From the NCBI RefSeq assembly GCF_034140825.1, contig NC_089037.1:34439001-34503000 (forward strand): a stretch of 64,000 nucleotides of DNA, written 5' to 3'. Positions 59,226 to 64,000 of the stretch are shown in pieces (position 1 is the first letter of the stretch; each line of letters opens with the position of its first letter). The notes below the pieces were generated by a model. The model searched no databases. It worked only from the letters and a program-made list of their open reading frames with translations, and was not told where the DNA came from. This DNA is from Oryza sativa Japonica Group (taxonomy: Eukaryota; Streptophyta; Magnoliopsida; Poales; Poaceae). Both the position numbers and the translations under genes were made by a program.

Positions 59226-59455
59226 ATCTGGATGGAATCAGCATACTTCCTGCTAGTGGCAGAATTTTTCGTTCCTGAACGTGTATATAGACAAACACAA
59301 GGAACATCTGGTCAGCATCAGTAGCTCAATCGGCCACTGACCAAAAGAATGAACGAATGGCCACAAGGTACATAGAATGGTGAACCTCCAAACACATCCT
59401 TGTTGATGGCCGTTAGTTAGTGGTTAAAACGAGCTTTCTCTTGTCAGCGTCCATA

Positions 59456-62276
59456 CTACCTCATGTTGCAACATTGAGCGCTGCCGAATTGCAATTTTCT
59501 CCACAGGCAAATCATCTGCTGCGGGGATTGGTAGTGTGCGGTGTAGTAGCCATCAAAGCAACCGGACTGGAAGAACTTGACATCGTGCGAATACTTCACT
59601 GGCTGACGGGTGCTGTTGAACTTCTCAACCCACATTCCCATACTCACGTCTTCCATCTTGAAGAGCTGCATCACAAAAATGATACATCCATTTATCACGT
59701 TCTAAACATAATACTCCATTTCTATGTTCAGTGACCAGGGATAGGGTAGATAAACGTACTCTTAGCGTCTGATTATCGAATTCAGATACAATGTACTGGG
59801 CAATGTCTGAAGAAATTACGTAGCCTGGCCCATTAGCATAAGGTGGGTATACTTCCTCTTGCCATTCCTGAAAGAAGCATGAAACCACATCAAACTCCTG
59901 CCGCGTAAAACTCATCACTAGTTCACTGCTACCATGAGAAATATGATAACAAACTAACAGATGCCAATGTCAGGTTTTAAAGGACAAATGATGGTAACTC
60001 GGAAATAGTTATGTTTGAAAGAGGATCAACATGAATGCACTGAACCATAAATTGATATAAAAATAAAAAGCAGAATATATGTGCCAGCTCTATAAAGCAG
60101 CATTATGCTGAACAACTAAGTTCCACTTATGAAGGAAATACAAAACAAAGACTATTCATTTTTGTAATCAAGGGTCAGCATCATACATAGTGTGACTCCT
60201 TTAATCGCAAAGCAAATGGCATCTTGTGATTCTTACCTCATATGATACAGACCACTTTCCAGATCGTAAAGGTCTGTGATAGTAGTTTATATTACCAATA
60301 TACATGCTTCCTTCCCTCTCTACTTTCTTCACTTGATCCAGCACTGAGTCAATTCTAACAAATGTATCGTCATCACACTTCATTATGTATTTTGCAGGAA
60401 CAATTCGCACCTACAAGGTTAACATGAGGATGAAGGTCAATCAAATAGAAGCATGGTAAAAAATGAATGATGTATTTGTCCAGTAAAGTCCAATTGCCTA
60501 CCCCATACTCAGCAATGGCTATGGTCTTCAAAACAACAAGGTCATAGCTATCCATGAAAGGCACTATAACAATGTCACTAAAGAATTCTGCCTCCTTTTT
60601 CAGCTCTTCATTGATCTCTTTTTCCCCATTCTGTGAAGGTGCTTTTTTGGTTAGAGTTTGCATCAGGCAAATAACATATTCGAAAAACCCAGTCATGAAC
60701 ATAAGTACCTACCAGAGCGACAAAGAACCTGGCAACGACATTAGATGATTTTCTCGTGTCAATCATCCATGACTTCCGAACAGCCATACGCTCAGCAAAA
60801 TGATTGGCTGCTGAAAGAATGCCAATGAAAAGCTCAACAGGTTCAGTTGGCAGTGGTGGTGCCTTCCACTGTTCAGACATTTCCAGGTATCTCTGAGGAG
60901 CGAAACTAGGATGTGAATTGGGCAAATGTCCCGCTAAAATCGACTCGATATCAAGGTCTCCCTTCAAAGACAAGCCTGTTGCATCCTCGAGACTGTAACC
61001 CTGTTGCACCAACAATTAAACCACAATCAAATAATCAAATCTTATGATGGCATAAAAAAACTGACCAGCAATCTATAGGAGCATAATTAACAAACTTACA
61101 GTGCGGTAAGGGAACGACGCAACATGTCTCCCATCAACATTGACATGGTAGCCATCCAAACCAGCTGTTACAGTTAAAGCAAACAGCTTGCCCTCCTCAA
61201 ACGGGTATGGCCTATCGGCGGCCACCTCATTTCCCCTACCAATCAAACGGTTTAACCACAATTGCGCATTTGATTCCTCTGACTTGCTGTTATCATCCCG
61301 AATCCATCTCTCACATTTCAGTTGCCCGTCAACTGAATGGCCAAAACCATTCGCCAAAATGTTAAAGTTCACATCAGTTTGAGGCTAATTTAACATTTAA
61401 ATATACATTTTTGAAGGGAATTTAGATACCAAGTGATAAGATATAGTAGTATGAGAGTTTACCTGTCTCCTCGTGCGGCTGTGACGCCCAGCCCTCGCAC
61501 CGCTGCGGCTGCGCCCACTGCATCCGGTAGCAAGTGTTGAGCTCGATCACGGGGCGGCCGCTGAAATCGCCGCGGATCCTGGGATTGAAGTGCAGTATCC
61601 GCGGCGGCTCCTCGCCCTGCACCGCCTTGGTCCCGAGCAGCTCCACCATGAACTGCGACACCATCACCGCCGCCTCCCCTCCCCTCCTCTCCGCGATCCT
61701 CGGCTCGCTCTCCGGCCGCGCCGGCCGCGGCCGGGCCACCACCGTGACGTGCGATCCCACCCCCATCCCGCACGGCAGCTCCACCGTCACACCCCCGCCA
61801 TTGCCACCGCCGCCGCCGCTTGTGAGGCGGTGGGTAGGCACCGAGATCGTGGACGGGCATGAATCGGACGTGGACGGAGATGGGGACGGCGAGGACGACG
61901 GGGAAGGGGAAGAGAAGGAGGAGAGGAGGTGGTGCATGAGCGGGCGCGCGGCGGCGAAGGCGGAGGCGGCGGAAGCATCGATGGAAGACGAGTTGCGGCG
62001 GCGGAAGCGGATCGACGAGACGGCGAGCGGGGAGCGGCGGGAAGGGAAGGCGGTCTTGAGCGGGCGGAGAGGCGAGGAGGAGGAGGAGGAGGAGGAGGAG
62101 GCCGCCTCGAGCTCGCGGCGGCGCGGGCGGTGCGTGGTGGCCGCTGCCGCCGCCGCCGGCGAGGCAGTGGAGACGGAGATGGAGACGGAGGGGAGCTCGA
62201 AGAGGAGCAGGAAGAGGAGGTAGGCTCCCCCGGCGGCGAGCAGCGCGAGGCGGCACGCGCGCTTCGGCGGCGGCAT
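59456..62276 (-). CDS. GT31 hydroxyproline O-galactosyltransferase-type protein with galectin-like domain
   Basis: Seven exons (61463-62276, 61100-61332, 60713-61000, 60502-60630, 60237-60410, 59760-59867, 59456-59665) join in phase to 651 residues. A type II anchor (about 8-27, [19 protein letters not shown]) and a long Ser-rich stem precede a galactoside-binding-lectin domain (about 230-345, [20 protein letters not shown] ... [11 protein letters not shown]). The GT31 domain follows, with [20 protein letters not shown], the metal-binding CDDDTF at 500-505, and [10 protein letters not shown]. In Arabidopsis the GT31 proteins with this lectin domain are GALT2-6, Golgi enzymes that add the first galactose to hydroxyproline of arabinogalactan proteins. 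Specificity is inferred from architecture. It lies next to two prolyl 4-hydroxylases that make its acceptor. Confidence 0.93.
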
Positions 62277-62393
62277 TGGAAAAGCGAGGCGTGGCGAGGC
62301 GGAAGCGACAAGCGAAGCGAGAGGTGAAGTGGGAGGCTGGGTGTTTATTAAAGACCGGACCGTTGCGGTGGTGGGGGACTCACCGGATTAGCG

Positions 62394-62410
62394 GAGAGAG
62401 AGAGAGAGAG
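62394..62410. repeat. (GA)n microsatellite upstream of the galactosyltransferase gene
   Basis: Eight GA units about 118 bases upstream of the start codon, read as CT repeats on the coding strand. A comparable tract lies upstream of the DDR4-like gene. Confidence 0.8.
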
Positions 62411-63137
62411 ACAGGTCGCAACGGCTCGTTTTGCGTGTGTTTTTGTGTGCGTTTTTCTTTCGCGTGTGGGCGAGCGTTTGGACGACGCGGAGATAACCCG
62501 AGAGGCCGAGACCGGCGCCGTCGAGGAGAGAGTCCAACCGGAGCGGCACGGCACCGACGACGAGGAGAAGAGACGCGTCGGGTCGTTGCGTTAGGTCGGG
62601 GCGCGTGCGATGCGGGAGGGGGTAAAGTGGCTGGCCACAGCTTTGGTGCTGGTTAGGTTGGTTTGGTTTGAATGCAACGGAATTCTCCCGCTCGCCTGCT
62701 GCCGGTGCGCGAGTCCGTTTCCACTCAAAAAAACAAGCAGCAGGTACGACGAGTCGACGTGCCGCGTTAGTGCGGCTGCGCCGACACCACCACCATATTC
62801 TGGCTGGACTAGACCCGACCAAAGTACATAGCACGGTGCAATGATCGGTTCCACGTATGGGACACGAACGACGGGTATGAGGACGGCAGTTTAGGCAGGG
62901 ACTATTGCACGGGATTGTTCGTTCCATCTAGTTCGTCAGTTTAGTTCGTGGCAGTTGTCTCGCAAGTTAGATTTCTGGTACTCCTCGAGAAACCGGGCCA
63001 TTGTTCGTAATGTCGTCAGTTGGTGCCCGTGTCCCTAGTAATAGATGTTGGTGCGACTGGGCAAAGGACCACACGTCCCCACTGCTCATCCGGTCACATA
63101 AAAACTTCATCTGAACAACAGGTATGAATGACCTTGT
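62411..63137. other. Probable galactosyltransferase promoter
   Basis: GC-rich sequence with no recognisable gene. Long frames on either strand are composition-driven. Confidence 0.45.
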
Positions 63138-63209
63138 GCATTCGAAAGCTCGCTACACATACTCCTCATGTTGGCATTCGAAAGCTCGCTACACATACTC
63201 CTCATGTTA
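63138..63209. repeat. 36-bp direct duplication
   Basis: GCATTCGAAAGCTCGCTACA...CATGTTG at 63138-63173 is repeated at 63174-63209, with only the last base of the unit changed. It abuts the MITE at 63211, so it may relate to the insertion or to an earlier slippage event. Confidence 0.92.
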
Positions 63210-63210
63210 G

Positions 63211-63547
63211 GCCGTGTTTAGTTCATCGTCCAAATTTTTTTTTTAAGTATACAGACACACATTTAAAGTATTAAACATAGACTAATAACAAAAACAAATT
63301 ACATATTCTGTCTTTAAACTGCGAGACAAATTTATTATTTAAGCCTAATTAATCCACCATTAGTAAATGTTTACTTAGCATCACATTGCCAAATCATAGC
63401 ACAATTAGGCTCAAAAAGATTAGTCTCGCAATTTACATGCAAACTGTGCAATTGATTTTTTTTCCCATGTTTAATGCTCCATGCATATGTCCAAATATTT
63501 GATGCGACATTTTTGACCAAAATTTATTTTGGAATCTAAACACACCC
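63211..63547. mobile_element. Tourist-like MITE, 337 bp
   Basis: GGCCGTGTTTAGTTCATC on the left and GAATCTAAACACACCC on the right, with TTA at 63208-63210 and 63548-63550. The interior carries the well-known rice MITE phrases (TTTAATGCTCCATGCATA, AGATTAGTCTCGCAATTTAC). Confidence 0.82.
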
Positions 63548-63550
63548 TTA

Positions 63551-64000
63551 GTATGTGACTTAAAAATATAGGAGTACTCCAGTATGGAATTGGCACACAC
63601 CTCTTTGTATATGTGAAATTGGAGGATTCTGGTAACGTATTACTGGAAAGTAAATAACACATGGTAATTAAAATTGAGATATTTGTACAATTGCAATGGG
63701 ACTTTTCATTATGATCAGGCACGTTCATGTATCAAGAACCTCGAACTGAAAACCGAGGCCACAAAGTTGGATGAATAGTTACAACAGCTAAAATTACAAG
63801 TTAGACGAGGTGATGTCCTATGACATGGCCGAGAACCATCGCGACAAGTAGTATATCCAGAAAGCATAGAATGAGCTTACTATGGAAAACCCTATGTTGG
63901 TAAATATGGAGCCAAACAAAACTGATATAGCGTATGTCAGATTGTACCTATTGAAGTAAAGGTGCAGTGGCAAAATCCCCACAACCTCCCTTCCTATTGA
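63551..64000. other. End of window, nothing recognised
   Basis: AT-rich sequence without a domain-bearing frame or clear repeat. Confidence 0.5.

Noticed and set aside
61534-62223. 229-residue plus-strand frame
   Set aside because: Antisense of the Ser-rich first exon of the galactosyltransferase gene.

Overview
This window is plant nuclear DNA from a grass, almost certainly rice (Oryza sativa). The reasons are GC-rich first exons running into AT-rich introns and spacers, GT..AG introns in compact genes, and many Stowaway, Tourist and Helitron copies of the kinds typical of rice. From memory of rice locus order (not checked), the set of tandem AAA-ATPases, a Has1-type helicase, VAMP72 and prolyl 4-hydroxylases suggests distal chromosome 3. 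I see no LTR retroelement, CRISPR array, rRNA or tRNA gene.

Layout, left to right: a single-exon F-box/DUF295 gene (+, 114-1505); a complete small Helitron carrying its own minisatellite (1952-2966); a two-exon CYSTM stress-type micro-membrane protein (+, 5347-5667); a cluster of three TTA-flanked MITEs (6496-7796); a glutamine-rich histone-fold nuclear protein (-, 8222-13647); two tandem BCS1-like AAA-ATPases (+, 15983-17545 and 21341-23133), separated by a 5'-truncated LINE with intact target-site duplication and by a Mutator-type element that has picked up part of a DUF1639 gene; a DDX18/Has1-type DEAD-box helicase in 12 exons (-, 23378-27037); a DDT/WHIM chromatin protein of the DDR4 type in 12 exons (-, 28139-33917); a bHLH transcription factor in 6 exons (-, 34774-38458); a VAMP72-type R-SNARE in 5 exons (+, 40928-43683); a secreted glycine-rich cell-wall protein (-, 46837-47247); a CLE25-like signalling peptide precursor (-, 51108-52328); two tandem prolyl 4-hydroxylases (-, 53766-55251 and 56372-58110); and a GT31 hydroxyproline O-galactosyltransferase-type enzyme with a galectin-like domain (-, 59456-62276).

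The splice models were built by hand from GT..AG borders and reading phase. In every case all phases close and give one uninterrupted protein, which is strong internal support, although transcript ends are unknown.

The most interesting layout is the right-hand 16 kb. There a secreted glycine-rich wall protein, a CLE pro-peptide whose motif has the prolines normally hydroxylated, two ER prolyl 4-hydroxylases and a hydroxyproline galactosyltransferase-type enzyme lie side by side, four of the five contiguous and on one strand. They are successive or related steps of hydroxyproline-dependent maturation of secreted proteins. Whether this is a functional cluster or chance cannot be decided from one window. 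The other striking items are the DUF1639 capture, the Helitron, and the coding 42-bp repeats in the histone-fold gene.
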